DNA of 64,000 bases from Desulfovibrio sp. (lineage in GTDB: Bacteria; Desulfobacterota; Desulfovibrionia; Desulfovibrionales; Desulfovibrionaceae): positions 18,284 through 82,283 of the forward strand of contig JAFQNG010000058.1 of NCBI GenBank assembly GCA_017396005.1. The letters are read 5' to 3'. The stretch's first letter is position 1; each line of letters starts with the position of its first letter. The position numbers and the translations under genes are program-made. This document shows, piece after piece, positions 15,310 to 25,012 of the stretch. The notes beneath the pieces were generated by a model. The model searched no databases and had not been told where the DNA came from. It saw only the letters and a program-made list of their open reading frames with translations.

Positions 15310-18300
15310 TCAGGCGATTTCAGTCAGCTTGTCGGCCTTGCGTATGTTGACACAGCAGGCCTTGGCCTCGGGTATGGTAGTATTGGGGTCATACGCCGCC
15401 ACTGTCAGACGGTTGGTGGAGTCACCACATTTGGGCGTTGTCCAGCCATACGCAAAGGGCATACCCACAAGGTGAACGGTTTTGCCCATGACCGTGAACG
15501 GACGTATGCGTATGGTCACCATGGCAATGGCTTCCACGCGTCCACGGGCACTTTCCACAATGACGCCATCGCCGTTCTTGATGCCCTTTTCCTTGGCCAG
15601 CTCATGGCTCATCTCAATGTAGAGCTGCGGCTCGCATTCCAGCAGATTGGGCACATTGCGCGTTTCACCGCCGCCGCACCAGTGCTCGGTCATGCTGTAG
15701 GTGGTCAGCACAATGGGATAGCGCGGGTCGGCCGCCTTGGCAAAGACGTCCATGTCTGAGGTATGGAACTTGTACACCGGGCTGCGCAGCTGCTTGGAGA
15801 AGGGATGCGCGGCCAGCGGCGTTTCCACAGGTTCGTAATGCTCGGGGAAGGGACCGTCCAGCCTGCCGGGCCCGTAAAGCTGGGCATAACCGTCGGTATT
15901 CATGATAAAGGGCAGTTTGCCCTTGGGATCGGACATGGGCGGCCAGGGGCCGTCAGGCACATCACCCACCCACTTGCCGTCCTGCCAGACAATGACGGTC
16001 TTGTCCGGATTCCACGGCTTTCCGTTCACGTCCACAGAGGCACGGTTGTACAGGATTCGCCGGTTCACCGGCCAGCACCACGACCAGTTGGGGAAGAGAC
16101 CGATCCTGGCCTGCATCGGTGTCTGGCTGGGGTCACGACGCTTGGATTTGTTGCCCTCTTCTTCGGTATAGCTGCCGCAGTAGAGCCAGTTGAGGGAAGA
16201 CGTGCTGCCGTCAGTCTGCAGCGCCCCAAAGGCCGGAACCTGCTGTCCACGCTTGTAGAGCTTGTTGCCCACCTTGGTGTCGGCCCAGAACATGCCGTTG
16301 ATGCGGCGTGCCCATTCTTCGGGATCGAACTTCTCGGGCCAGTTCAGCTTGAGCAGGGCTTCGGGCAAAACGCCCCCCTCAGCCTGATAGAGAGCACGCA
16401 ACCTGTTGATAAGGGGTACGAAGATATCGGCAAAGTTGCGGGCCTCACCACCGGGCTCCACAGCCTTGTCAAACCACTGCAGCCAGCGGCCACTGTTGCT
16501 GATGGTGCCCGCCTTTTCCACACGGTGCGCTGAAGGAAGCAGGAAGACTTCTGTCTTGCAGGCCTTGGGGTCCACACCGGGACGCTGCCAGTTGTCAGAG
16601 GTCTCCGAATGGTGCAGCTCGGAACAGACCATCCAGTCCAGATTGTCCAGAGCCTTGCGCATCTTGTTGGTGTGCGGGAAACTGTTCATGGGGTTCACGC
16701 CGAAAATGAAACCGCCCTTCATCTTGCCATGGTACATCTTGTCCATGACATACATGTAGGAGTAATCTTCGTTCTTCTCGCCCTTGGGCAGCAGCCCGTA
16801 GCAGAAGTCGTTTTCTGGCGTGGCCTCGTCGCCATACCAGCCCTTGAGCAGACTGGCCATGTACTTGGGCCTGTTGCCCCACCAGTTGGCACTGTTTTTC
16901 AGGGCCGTCACCGGGGTATTGGCCTTGTTGAACTGCTCCAGTGTCTGCCAGTCGGCCTGCGGCAGGGCGATATAGCCGGGCAGGATGTGATAGAGCAGGG
17001 CATGGTCTGTAGAACCCTGCACATTGGGCTCGCCACGCAGGGCATTGATGCCGCCGCCGGCAATACCGATATTGCCCAGCAGGAGCTGTATGAGGGCAGA
17101 TGTGCGGATGTTCTGCACCCCCACAGTATGCTGCGTCCAGCCAAGGGCATAGAGTATGGTGCCTGCCTTGTCAGGTTTGCCCGTGGCACAGAAGGTATCA
17201 TAGACCCGCAGCAGATTCTGCTCCGACACGCCGGTGACGTCAGAAACGGTCTTCAGGGTATAGCGGTCGTAGTGCTTCTTCATGAGATTGAAGACACAAC
17301 GCTCGTGCTTCAGGCTTTCGTCGCGCAGGGGCGCGCCGTCAGGCCCCTTTTCAAAGGCCCATTTGCTGCGGTCATAGGTGCGGCTCTTGGGATCATAGCC
17401 GCTGAAGAGGCCATCTTCAAAGGCATAGTCCTTACCGACAATGAAGGAGGCATTGGTGTAGTTGAGCACATATTCCTTGTGATGGAGTTCCTTCTCAAGG
17501 ATGTAGCGCAGCATACCGCCCAGGAAGGCAATATCCGTACCCGAGCGCAGGGGAACATGGAAATCACATCGCGCCGACGTGCGCGAGAATTTGGGGTCCA
17601 CATGCATGAGTGCGGCCCCGTTGTCCTTGGCCTTCATGATCCACTTGAAAGCCACGGGATGATGTTCAGCGGCATTGCTGCCGATAATGAGCACTGCATC
17701 GGCATTCTTGATGTCGATCCAGTGATTGGTCATAGCACCGCGTCCGAACGACTCTGCCAGAGCCGGTACAGTGGGGCTGTGTCAGACCCGTGCCTGGTGG
17801 TCCATATGGACAACACCCAGGCCGCGCAGGGCTTGATGCATGACGGCGCATTCCTCATTGGAGGCGTGCGACGTACCCATCATGAAAATACTTTCCAGTC
17901 GGTTGACGGTCTGGCCTGCCCCGTTCTTGAGGATCATGTCCTTGTCGCGGGCATCCTTGACACGACGCGCTATCTGATCCAGCGTCCAGTCCCAGCTCTT
18001 CTCTTCCCACTTGTCGCTGTGGGGAGCACGGTAAAGAGGCTTTGTCAGGCGGTGATCATTGGTATACATGCTGTAGAGGGCCGCGCCCTTGGCGCACAAA
18101 GCCCCTTCATTGACCGGGAAGTCAGGATCGCCCTCTGTGGAGACCAGCTTGCCGTCACGTACATAGGCAATGACCTGACAGCAGACCGAACAGAAGGGGC
18201 AGATGGTCTGAACCTCTTTGGCGCCTTCGATCTTCAGGGTTTTGGCGTAGGCCAAGGCTTCGCTGACATCAACGCCCAGCTGACTGAGCGTCAGGCACAG

Positions 18301-18348
18301 GGCCCCGGCGCCAGCCATCTTGAGAAACTGTCTCCGCGAAAAACGCAT
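15310..18348 (-). CDS. fdhA: formate dehydrogenase alpha subunit, selenocysteine-containing
   Basis: A 1012-residue molybdenum/tungsten bis-pterin formate dehydrogenase read through an in-frame TGA at 17784-17782 (residue 189) as selenocysteine. The context ARV-U-HSPTV followed by FGRGAMTNHWIDIKNAD matches seleno-FDHs exactly, and the frame is continuous on both sides. The N-terminus carries a twin-arginine signal (SRRQFLKMAGAGA), so the enzyme is exported to the periplasm. A [4Fe-4S] motif CPFCSVCC and GALCAKG follow. ATG 18348 is preferred to ATG 18354 because AAGGAG abuts the latter with no spacing. The enzyme oxidises formate to CO2 or runs in reverse. No membrane subunit follows, so FdhAB is probably soluble. 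Confidence 0.93.
17744..17784 (-). promoter_or_regulatory. UGA selenocysteine codon and putative SECIS hairpin
   Basis: The recoded TGA is at 17784-17782. The bases just 3' of it can fold as an imperfect hairpin with arms around ACTGTACC and GGCAGAGT and a small tip, the place where bacterial SECIS elements sit for SelB recognition. The recoding itself is well supported by the protein alignment; the exact fold is drawn by eye. The host must encode selA, selB, selC and selD, none of which is in this window. Confidence 0.6.
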
Positions 18349-18458
18349 AGGCATCTCCTTTGTTTTTCGATGCTTACCATGAAAATTCCGTTTCTGTGTT
18401 TGTAAAATACCATATTTTTGTCGCTTTGGGAAGCAGCCTGGCATTTTCTGCGTACTTT

Positions 18459-20501
18459 TTACTCTGAACCGCCAGCAAAAACTTCCCCGCCCTCTTCTGC
18501 AGGCGCGCTTTCAGGCAGTCCCTGCAACAGGTTCTGATGACCGCGGATGATAGCCGGCAGTGCCTGAGGGTTGGCCAGGGCTGTGGTGTCACCCAGTTCT
18601 TCCAGAGCATTGGCCGCTATCTTGCGCAGCATGCGCCGAATGATCTTGCCAGACGATGTCTTGGGCATGGCCTCCACAAACTGTATGTATTCCGGACTGG
18701 CCAAGGGGCCTATGTCACGACGTACGGCATCACGCAGGCTTTTCCGCAGCGCATCGCTCCAGGGTACTTCATCACGGGTGAGCACATAGGCATAGATACC
18801 CTCGCCCTTGAGAAGATGCGGCATGGGCACCACAGCAGCCTCGGCGATATCAGGACAGGAGGTCAGCACAGCCTCAACTTCCACAGTGGAGAGGCGATGC
18901 CCCGAAACATTGATGGAATCGTCAATGCGCCCCAGTATCCAGAAATAGCCATCCTCGTCCACCCGTGCTCCATCACCGGATTCATAACAGCCAAAGCGTG
19001 AAAAATAGGACTGATACTTGGCCTCATCGTTGAAGACACCCAGCATCATACCCGGCCAGGGCTTGCGGATGACCAGATGCCCTGCCCCGTCACCATCCTC
19101 CCCGTCCTGTGCCGGACTGGGCAGCACGGCCGCATCAATACCGGGGAGGGGCTTACATGCCGAACCGGGCTTGAGCCTGGTGGCATAGGGCATAGGGCTG
19201 ATAATGGCCCCGCCGGTCTCTGTCTGCCACCAGGTATCCACTATGGGCAGCTCACTGTCTCCGATATGCTTGTGGAACCAGTGCCAGGCTTCGGGATTGA
19301 TGGGTTCGCCCACGGTGGCCAGTATGCGCAGGCTGTTGTGTTCGTAACGCTCTGTCCATGCCTCGCCTTCCCGCATGAGAGAGCGGATGACCGTAGGCGC
19401 GGTATAGAGAATGTTGACGCGAAAGTTCTCCACAATACGCCAGTAGCGGTCAGGCTTGGGATAGGTAGGTACGCCCTCGAACATGATGGTGGTAGCCCCC
19501 AGAGCCAGCGGACCGTACACACCGTAGGTATGCCCGGTGATCCAGCCCATATCAGCCGTGCACCAGTAGACATCATCATCACGCATGTCGAAACACCACT
19601 GTGTGCTGTGGGCCGCATAGGTCAGGTAGCCGCCGGTAGAGTGCATGATGCCCGTGGGCTTGCCTGTGCTGCCACTGGTATGCAGCAGAAAAAGCGGATC
19701 ATTGGCATCCATGGCCTCACAGGGAAAGTCTGCATTGAGGGTAAAGTCGTCCACCAGGTCATGCCACCAGATATCCCGACGGCCTTTCATATTGACATTT
19801 TCAATTCCGGCATGGCGCACAACCACCACATGAGCCACTGAAGGGCATTTTTCCAGAATAGGGTCAAGGTTGGCCTTGAGGGGCTTAACCTTGCCGGCGC
19901 GTATGGCACCATCAGCCGTGATTACTACTCTTGCCCTGGCGTCCTGTATGCGGCTGCGAACCCCGCCTTCGGCATAGCCGGAAAAAATGGCCGTATGCAC
20001 AGCCCCGATACGGGCACAGGCCAGCATGGCGATAACCAGCTCTGGAATCATGGGCATATAGAGGGCCACCTGGTCGCCCTTTCTGATATGGAGAGAGCTC
20101 AGGGCATGGGCCATACGGCAAACTTCTGTATACAGCATCTGATAGGTATAGCAGCGCTTGGCCATATCATCCTCACCCTGCCAGATGAGGGCAGCCTTGT
20201 TGCGCCGCCCGGAAATGAGATGGCGGTCAATACAGTTGAATGCAGCATTGAGCTTGCCCCCGGTGAACCATCTGTATTTATGGTTGACCTCATCGGCCTC
20301 AAGCACTCTGTCCCATCGCTTGAACCAGTGCAGCAGCAGTGATGCCCGGGCGTTCCAGAAATCCTGCGGATCTTCAAGGGCCTGACGGCAGATAGCAGTG
20401 TAGTCCTCTTCGCCGCATATCCAGGCTGAAGATTTACCGTGTTCTGGCGGCAGATAGCTGCGCTGCTGATTCAAGAGGTGAGTAAAACGTGCATGGGGCA
20501 T
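18459..20501 (-). CDS. acs: acetyl-CoA synthetase
   Basis: A 680-residue AMP-forming acetate-CoA ligase. The ANL-family motifs are visible: LLHTSGSTGKPTGIMHSTGGYL (P-loop-like), DTWWQTETGGAIISP, YESGDGARVDEDGYFWILGRIDD hinge, and the C-terminal KTSSGKIIRRMLRKIA containing the catalytic Lys that is commonly acetylated. The N-terminus begins with a typical Acs segment (YRWFTGGKLNAAFNCIDRH). It converts acetate, ATP and CoA to acetyl-CoA, AMP and PPi in the cytoplasm. It ends 110 bases before fdhA starts and has its own promoter upstream; no clear terminator separates acs from fdhA. Confidence 0.93.
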   Translation of the reverse strand: MPHARFTHLLNQQRSYLPPEHGKSSAWICGEEDYTAICRQALEDPQDFWNARASLLLHWFKRWDRVLEADEVNHKYRWFTGGKLNAAFNCIDRHLISGRRNKAALIWQGEDDMAKRCYTYQMLYTEVCRMAHALSSLHIRKGDQVALYMPMIPELVIAMLACARIGAVHTAIFSGYAEGGVRSRIQDARARVVITADGAIRAGKVKPLKANLDPILEKCPSVAHVVVVRHAGIENVNMKGRRDIWWHDLVDDFTLNADFPCEAMDANDPLFLLHTSGSTGKPTGIMHSTGGYLTYAAHSTQWCFDMRDDDVYWCTADMGWITGHTYGVYGPLALGATTIMFEGVPTYPKPDRYWRIVENFRVNILYTAPTVIRSLMREGEAWTERYEHNSLRILATVGEPINPEAWHWFHKHIGDSELPIVDTWWQTETGGAIISPMPYATRLKPGSACKPLPGIDAAVLPSPAQDGEDGDGAGHLVIRKPWPGMMLGVFNDEAKYQSYFSRFGCYESGDGARVDEDGYFWILGRIDDSINVSGHRLSTVEVEAVLTSCPDIAEAAVVPMPHLLKGEGIYAYVLTRDEVPWSDALRKSLRDAVRRDIGPLASPEYIQFVEAMPKTSSGKIIRRMLRKIAANALEELGDTTALANPQALPAIIRGHQNLLQGLPESAPAEEGGEVFAGGSE

Positions 20502-20535
20502 GGGTCGCCTCCTCCTTCTGTCAAACTAACAAAAG

Positions 20536-20554
20536 AGATAACTCAATGTTATCT
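20536..20554. promoter_or_regulatory. inverted repeat in acs promoter region
   Basis: AGATAAC-TCAAT-GTTATCT is a perfect 7-bp inverted repeat with a 5-base centre. It starts right at the downstream edge of the proposed -10 box of acs, the position of a classical repressor operator. The protein that binds is not known. Confidence 0.45.
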
Positions 20555-20582
20555 GCATAAAAGGGTTTTACAGAGCCGTCAA
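20554..20582 (-). promoter_or_regulatory. putative sigma-70 promoter of acs
   Basis: On the minus strand TTGACG (20582-20577) is followed 17 bases later by TATGCA (20559-20554), about 55 bases upstream of the acs start. Further upstream at 20616-20631 is a degenerate Crp-like site (TGTGACGTTGTGCACG), whose left half matches TGTGA exactly. The promoter is drawn by eye. Confidence 0.45.
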
Positions 20583-20789
20583 GAGACAGAATTTGTTTGA
20601 ACTTTCAGACATTATCGTGCACAACGTCACAAAAGTGTTTTTTATGATGTATAACCATCTGAATATACATAAAAAGGATAAAAAATCGGCAATTACGTCA
20701 TAGAGAAAACCTTCACAACAGAGCCAGCTGAATCAAAAAAATCTTTTTTATCATGAGAGCCTGCCCAATGTTTCTGATGTCTGCCGGAT

Positions 20790-20820
20790 AAAAAAGCCCC
20801 GCATCCAGAAGATGCGGGGC
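20790..20820 (-). terminator. rho-independent terminator
   Basis: On the minus strand GCCCCGCATC-TTCTG-GATGCGGGGC is a perfect 10-bp stem followed by TTTTTT. It lies behind the permease relic and so ends transcripts from the lactate operon, shielding the acs promoter. Confidence 0.9.
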
Positions 20821-20853
20821 CTGGGAGTTCTGAGCCCTGTGAACAGACAGTCT

Positions 20854-20973
20854 CTACGGGAGCATCCAGCGCAGAGGACCGGCCTGCAGCCAGGTCAGTA
20901 CGCATATGCATATTGTCATAGCGATACTGTGCGGCAGGGCAAAACGGAACAGATCCCCTTCCTGGCCCACCAT
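20854..20973 (-). pseudogene. relic of a second L-lactate permease (C-terminal end only)
   Basis: The minus strand from 20973 encodes 39 residues ending in a stop codon at 20854. The sequence contains VGQEGDLFRFALPHS, then CVLTWLQA and ends WMLP. This matches the conserved C-terminal end of LldP-type lactate permeases (E. coli LldP ends with a VGKESDLFRF...HSL...LQAYVLTWMIP pattern, from memory). The intact permease upstream has a different ending ([13 protein letters not shown]...NPTAF), so this is not a frameshifted piece of it. No ribosome-binding site or upstream permease sequence remains: an intrinsic terminator for the intact permease lies right in front. I read it as the decayed tail of a second, LldP-like gene. 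Confidence 0.75.
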
Positions 20974-20980
20974 ATATGAC

Positions 20981-21012
20981 GCGAAAAGCCCGCCATACGG
21001 TGGGCTTTTCGG
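20981..21012 (-). terminator. hairpin terminator after lactate permease
   Basis: GCGAAAAGCCCGCC-ATAC-GGTGGGCTTTTCGG forms a long stem with one G-T pair, with A and T runs inside the arms, 22 bases downstream of the permease stop. The short T-run suggests a moderate, possibly bidirectional terminator, backed by the stronger one at 20790-20820. Confidence 0.7.
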
Positions 21013-21033
21013 TTAAGAGGGCAGTATGGTCAA

Positions 21034-22710
21034 CTAGAAGGCAGTGGGATTGGCGCCAATCAGTATCCAGCAGATCACGCCGGTGATGATGCCGTAGAGC
21101 ACGAAGGGCATGAAGGTCTTCTTCAGCACTTCGCCTTCGCGGCCGGAGAGGCCCACCACGGCGCAGGCAGCGACGATATTGTGTACGCAGATCATGTTGC
21201 CCATGGCACCACCCACGCACTGGGCAGCCACGATGATCTGGCGGGGCAGGCCGAGGTTGGCGGCCATGCTCCACTGGAATTCGCCGAACATAAGGTCAGA
21301 CACGGTGCAGGAGCCGGTGATGAAGGCACCCAGGCCGCCCACGAAGTTGGCCAGCAGAGGCCAGATGCCGCCGGCCACGTCACCCACGAAGTTGGCCAGG
21401 GCCAGGGGCATGGAGGGCACACCAGCGGGATTGGTGGCAGAACCGCGGAAAATGGAGACCAGAGCAACGGCAAAGATAAGGGCAATGGTGGGGCCCTTCA
21501 TGGCCTTGAGGCTCTTGGCCCAGGCGTCCTTGACAGCAGTGCCAGGCATCTTGTGCAGGCCGATGGTCAGCAGGGCCACCACGATGAAGAAGGTACCGGG
21601 AAGATAGAGGTAGTCAATGCTGGCGCTGACGCCCTTGAAGCCGAGAATGTCAACAAAGGCCAGCTTCTGCGCGGTCAGCCAGCCCTTGAGGGGCAGCTGC
21701 GGAATGCGGGAGATGACCAGCAGAACGCAGATGATGACATAGGGCAACCAGGCCTGGAACTGGCTCATATGGGCCTGGAATTCGGTCTTGGTGCTGGCAG
21801 GGGCAGTGCCGGTCCAGCTGGCGTCCCACTGAGAAACAGGGGCAAAATTCCAGGTATCCTTGGGCACGCAGAAGCCCTTCTTGGTGGCCCAGACAATGAT
21901 GCCAAGGCCGATGAGGCCGCCCAGCATGGACGGGAATTCGGGGCCCAGCAGCCAGGCACAGGCAATGTAGGGAATGAGGAAGACCACGGCGCAGAAGAGG
22001 CAGTACTTCCAGGCGCGGAAGCCGATGGCCCAGCTCTTTTCAGGGCCAAAATAACGGGTCAGCATGCCCAGCATGAAGGTGGTGATGATGAAGGCCATGG
22101 GGGCGTGCATGATGGTGGACCATTCACCGATGACCTTGCAGAAGGCTTCATAGGTGGGGAAAGCCGCATTGGCCGCTTCGGTGACAGGCGTTTTCAGGAA
22201 GCTGAAGCCCACGATGACCGGGGTACCCACGGCGCCGAAGGTAACAGGCACGGAGTTGAAGACCAGGCAGAGCACCGCTGCCGCCATGGCCGGGAAGCCC
22301 AGGCCCAGGAGCAGGGGCGCGGCCAGGGCGGCAGGCGTACCAAAACCGGCAGCGCCTTCGATGAAGGCGGCAAAGATGAAGCCGATGATGATGGTCTGCA
22401 CACGGCGGTCACGGCTGACGTTCTGCATGCCGTACTGAATGGTTTCCATACCGCCGCTTTCTTCCAGCGTGTACAGAATCAGAATGGCACCAAAGACGAT
22501 GATGAGCACACCAATGGCTACCACCACGCCCTGCAGGGAAAGAGCGGCCAGGTATTTGGCCTCAAGCCCCCAGCCCTGAACGCCGCAGATGACGCAGGCC
22601 AGCCAGGCCATGGGCATGGCGCGGGTGGCGGGCCAGCGCAGACCCACCATGAGCACCAGGGCCACAGCGATGGGGATGACGGCAAGCAGGGCCAGCATTC
22701 CAATTGACAT
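21034..22710 (-). CDS. lctP: L-lactate permease (LctP family)
   Basis: A 558-residue inner-membrane transporter with roughly 13-14 hydrophobic segments. LctP signatures are clear: [63 protein letters not shown] and, near the end, [22 protein letters not shown]. It imports lactate, probably with protons. It is the last gene of the lactate operon, 147 bases behind lutBA with a structured leader in between. A fragment of another permease lies downstream. The gene is strongly GC-rich with repeated use of GGC and CTG codons. Confidence 0.92.
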   Translation of the reverse strand: MSIGMLALLAVIPIAVALVLMVGLRWPATRAMPMAWLACVICGVQGWGLEAKYLAALSLQGVVVAIGVLIIVFGAILILYTLEESGGMETIQYGMQNVSRDRRVQTIIIGFIFAAFIEGAAGFGTPAALAAPLLLGLGFPAMAAAVLCLVFNSVPVTFGAVGTPVIVGFSFLKTPVTEAANAAFPTYEAFCKVIGEWSTIMHAPMAFIITTFMLGMLTRYFGPEKSWAIGFRAWKYCLFCAVVFLIPYIACAWLLGPEFPSMLGGLIGLGIIVWATKKGFCVPKDTWNFAPVSQWDASWTGTAPASTKTEFQAHMSQFQAWLPYVIICVLLVISRIPQLPLKGWLTAQKLAFVDILGFKGVSASIDYLYLPGTFFIVVALLTIGLHKMPGTAVKDAWAKSLKAMKGPTIALIFAVALVSIFRGSATNPAGVPSMPLALANFVGDVAGGIWPLLANFVGGLGAFITGSCTVSDLMFGEFQWSMAANLGLPRQIIVAAQCVGGAMGNMICVHNIVAACAVVGLSGREGEVLKKTFMPFVLYGIITGVICWILIGANPTAF

Positions 22711-22742
22711 AGACGCCTCCTATCCAGTTAAAGGTGTACGAC

Positions 22743-22803
22743 ACGGCATTTAGTTTGAACAGGAGCTCTGTAAATCCAGCCCATATTCCCCCCTAAATGC
22801 CGT
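22743..22803 (-). promoter_or_regulatory. structured leader of lctP
   Basis: Perfect 11-bp inverted repeats ACGGCATTTAG (22743-22753) and CTAAATGCCGT (22793-22803) flank 39 bases that contain a GGGGGG run on the minus strand. Upstream, AACGGG at 22821 and CCCGTT at 22845 form another pairing. Together they fill most of the 147-base gap between lutBA and lctP. An attenuator, processing site or regulator-binding dyad is possible; the sequence does not say which. Confidence 0.55.
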
Positions 22804-22857
22804 AAGCCGACCAAATGTGAAACGGGGTGCCCCCTTTGGTTCATCCCGTTCAAAACA

Positions 22858-25008
22858 CTAAGGTTTGAGGTTGGCGGCCAGCAGCTCTGAAAGATGCTGT
22901 ACCTTGATATCCATACCCTGCTTTTCCGCACCACCGCGCAGCTGCATGACGCAGCCGGGGCAGTCCATGACCAGGCGGGTAGCGCCAGTGGCCTGCACAC
23001 GCTTGAGCTTGTTTTCCAGAATCTGTGCGGAAATTTCGGGGAACTTGGCCGAATAGCTGCCACCGAAGCCGCAGCAGACCTCTTCTTCATCGCAGGGCAC
23101 ATACTGGGCCGCGCTGGCAATGAGCGCGCGCGGGGCTTCCTTGACCTTCAGTGCGCGACACAGATGGCAGGAGGCATGATAGGTGACCTTTTCGTCAGAC
23201 TGGTTGAAGTCTTCCGCGGTCAGACCCAGCTTGTCATGCATGAAGGAGCTGAAATCCGTGACCTTGTCGGCAAATGCCTGTGCCTGCGAGCTGATGTCAC
23301 GCTCATTTTCCACAATCTTGACCACAGTGTGCTTCAAATGCGAGGCACAGCTGGCACACAGAGTAATGATGGCGTCATAGCGTTCTTTCTGGAAGGCACG
23401 GATGTTCTGCCTGGCCACATCAATGGCGATCTTGCGCTGGCCCATCATTTCCAGGGGCAGGCCGCAGCAGGTCTGCTCCATGGGGAAGTCCACAGCGATA
23501 TTTCTGGCAGCAAGAATCTTCACACAGGCTTCCAGCTGTTCAGGATAAATGAAGTCCTGTGCGCAGCCGCTGAAGATGGCCACCTTCATGTCAGGCCTGC
23601 TCACCTGGGGCTTGATATCGGCCCAGCGATCACGGAAACTCCGTGCCGCAATGGCAGGCAGGGCCTTGAAGCCGTGCTTGCCCAGGAACATGGCCGGCAG
23701 ATGCCGCTGGAACTGCGCACCGCCGGTAAAGGGCTTCTGAGCATGCTTGGCAAACTTGAGAAGGCTGTGGAAGATCCTGCGATTCTTCATGACTGAGCCC
23801 AGCAGCGCGGCCACGCCGCCACCCTGCTCTTCAGTAACACGGGCACGTATTTCACGGATGAGGCGCGGCAGATCAATGCCACCGGCGCAGACATTGGCGC
23901 AGGCTTCGCAGCCCACACAGTTCTGGCAGAGCACGGCTGCCTTGTCCTTACCGTGGAAGAAATAGGTCAGAATGAGGCCAATGGCGCCGATATAGATATA
24001 ACCCATCTTGTGACCGCCCACCAGGCGGAAGACCGGGCAGACATTGGCACAGGCCCCGCAGCGTACACAGCGGAAAATCTGCGAGAAGATGGGATCTTTG
24101 GCAATTTCGGAGCGGCCATTATCAAGAAAGATGACATGTCTGACCTTTTTGCCGCCTTCGGCAGATTCGCAGGGGCCGGCACCGGCTATCCACGAAACAT
24201 AGGCCGTAAGGCGCTGGGCCGTGGCATTACGCGGCAGCACCTGCAGTGCCGTAAGGGCATCATCAATGGTGGGCACCAGCTTGTCCAGACCGGCGATGGC
24301 CACATGCACACGCGGCAGTGTGGTGACCATGCGGGCATTGCCCTCATTGGTCACTGTGGTCACCAGACCGCTCTCGGCAATGGCAAAGTTACAGCCCGTA
24401 ACGCCCATGTCTGCAGTGATGAACTTGCGGCGCAGCTGCACACGGGCCACCTTGACCAGCTTCTGCACGTCTGTATCCTGCTTTTCGCCGGTGGCCTTGC
24501 TGAAATCGTCAGCTACCTGATAGCGCGAAAGGTGAATGGCAGGCATGACCATATGGGATGGCCCCTCGTGCCGCAGCTGAATGATCCATTCACCAAGGTC
24601 TGTTTCGTCCACAATGAAGCCTTCGGCCTCCAGAGCGGTATTCAGCTGTATTTCTTCAGCCGTCATGGACTTGGACTTGACCACATGCTTGACATTGTTC
24701 TCCCTGGCAATACGGATGACAATGTCATTGGCTTCCTTGGCGTCAGCAGCACGGTGTACGATGACGCCACGCTTTTCGGCTTCTTCCTTGTATTTCTGGA
24801 AGAGCTCTTCCATATGACGGCAGGCGTTGTCTTTGGCGTCAGCTATCTGGCTGATGAGGGCCTTTTCATCCACTTCCTTGAAGACAGCTTCACGGTTGGC
24901 GCGGTAAGCCACGGCAAAGGTATCCAAGGTACGGCGCAGAAAATCGTCCTGCAGAGCATCGTCGATCTGCTTGCGGTAATCGGAAAGATTCTTGGGCGCT
25001 TCATGCAT
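22858..25008 (-). CDS. fused LutB-LutA lactate utilization iron-sulfur protein
   Basis: A 716-residue protein joining two subunits that are separate in Bacillus LutABC. Residues 1 to about 330 form an LUD domain (SKSMTAEEIQLN, AESGLVTTVTNEGNAR, the latter typical of LutB). Next come two ferredoxin-type motifs, CVRCGACANVCPVF and CQNCVGCEACANVC. The C-terminal third is LutA-like with two CCG domains: TCCGLPLEMMG and VCCGFGGSYS, likely ligands for a [4Fe-4S] cluster. It would act with LutC in cytoplasmic L-lactate oxidation to pyruvate. ATG 25008 is chosen (GGAGG upstream, four bases after the lutC stop). A fused form of this kind is known from Desulfovibrio. Confidence 0.88.
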   Translation of the reverse strand: MHEAPKNLSDYRKQIDDALQDDFLRRTLDTFAVAYRANREAVFKEVDEKALISQIADAKDNACRHMEELFQKYKEEAEKRGVIVHRAADAKEANDIVIRIARENNVKHVVKSKSMTAEEIQLNTALEAEGFIVDETDLGEWIIQLRHEGPSHMVMPAIHLSRYQVADDFSKATGEKQDTDVQKLVKVARVQLRRKFITADMGVTGCNFAIAESGLVTTVTNEGNARMVTTLPRVHVAIAGLDKLVPTIDDALTALQVLPRNATAQRLTAYVSWIAGAGPCESAEGGKKVRHVIFLDNGRSEIAKDPIFSQIFRCVRCGACANVCPVFRLVGGHKMGYIYIGAIGLILTYFFHGKDKAAVLCQNCVGCEACANVCAGGIDLPRLIREIRARVTEEQGGGVAALLGSVMKNRRIFHSLLKFAKHAQKPFTGGAQFQRHLPAMFLGKHGFKALPAIAARSFRDRWADIKPQVSRPDMKVAIFSGCAQDFIYPEQLEACVKILAARNIAVDFPMEQTCCGLPLEMMGQRKIAIDVARQNIRAFQKERYDAIITLCASCASHLKHTVVKIVENERDISSQAQAFADKVTDFSSFMHDKLGLTAEDFNQSDEKVTYHASCHLCRALKVKEAPRALIASAAQYVPCDEEEVCCGFGGSYSAKFPEISAQILENKLKRVQATGATRLVMDCPGCVMQLRGGAEKQGMDIKVQHLSELLAANLKP

Positions 25009-25012
25009 GGCC

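Noticed and set aside
17731-17785. fdhA as two genes or a nonsense-mutated pseudogene
   Set aside because: The stop is TGA at the exact selenocysteine position, both sides stay in the same frame, and the sequence around it matches seleno-formate dehydrogenases.
16609-18405. 598-codon open frame on the plus strand opposite fdhA
   Set aside because: It mirrors fdhA codons, has His/Gly-rich composition typical of antisense frames in GC-rich genes, and no ribosome-binding site.
20693-21274. 193-codon minus-strand frame over the terminators and permease relic
   Set aside because: It runs through two terminators and the permease end in a different frame; composition is not protein-like.
21181-22707. 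508-codon open frame opposite the lactate permease
   Set aside because: Hydrophilic, Gly/His/Asp-rich mirror of a membrane protein gene; antisense artefact.
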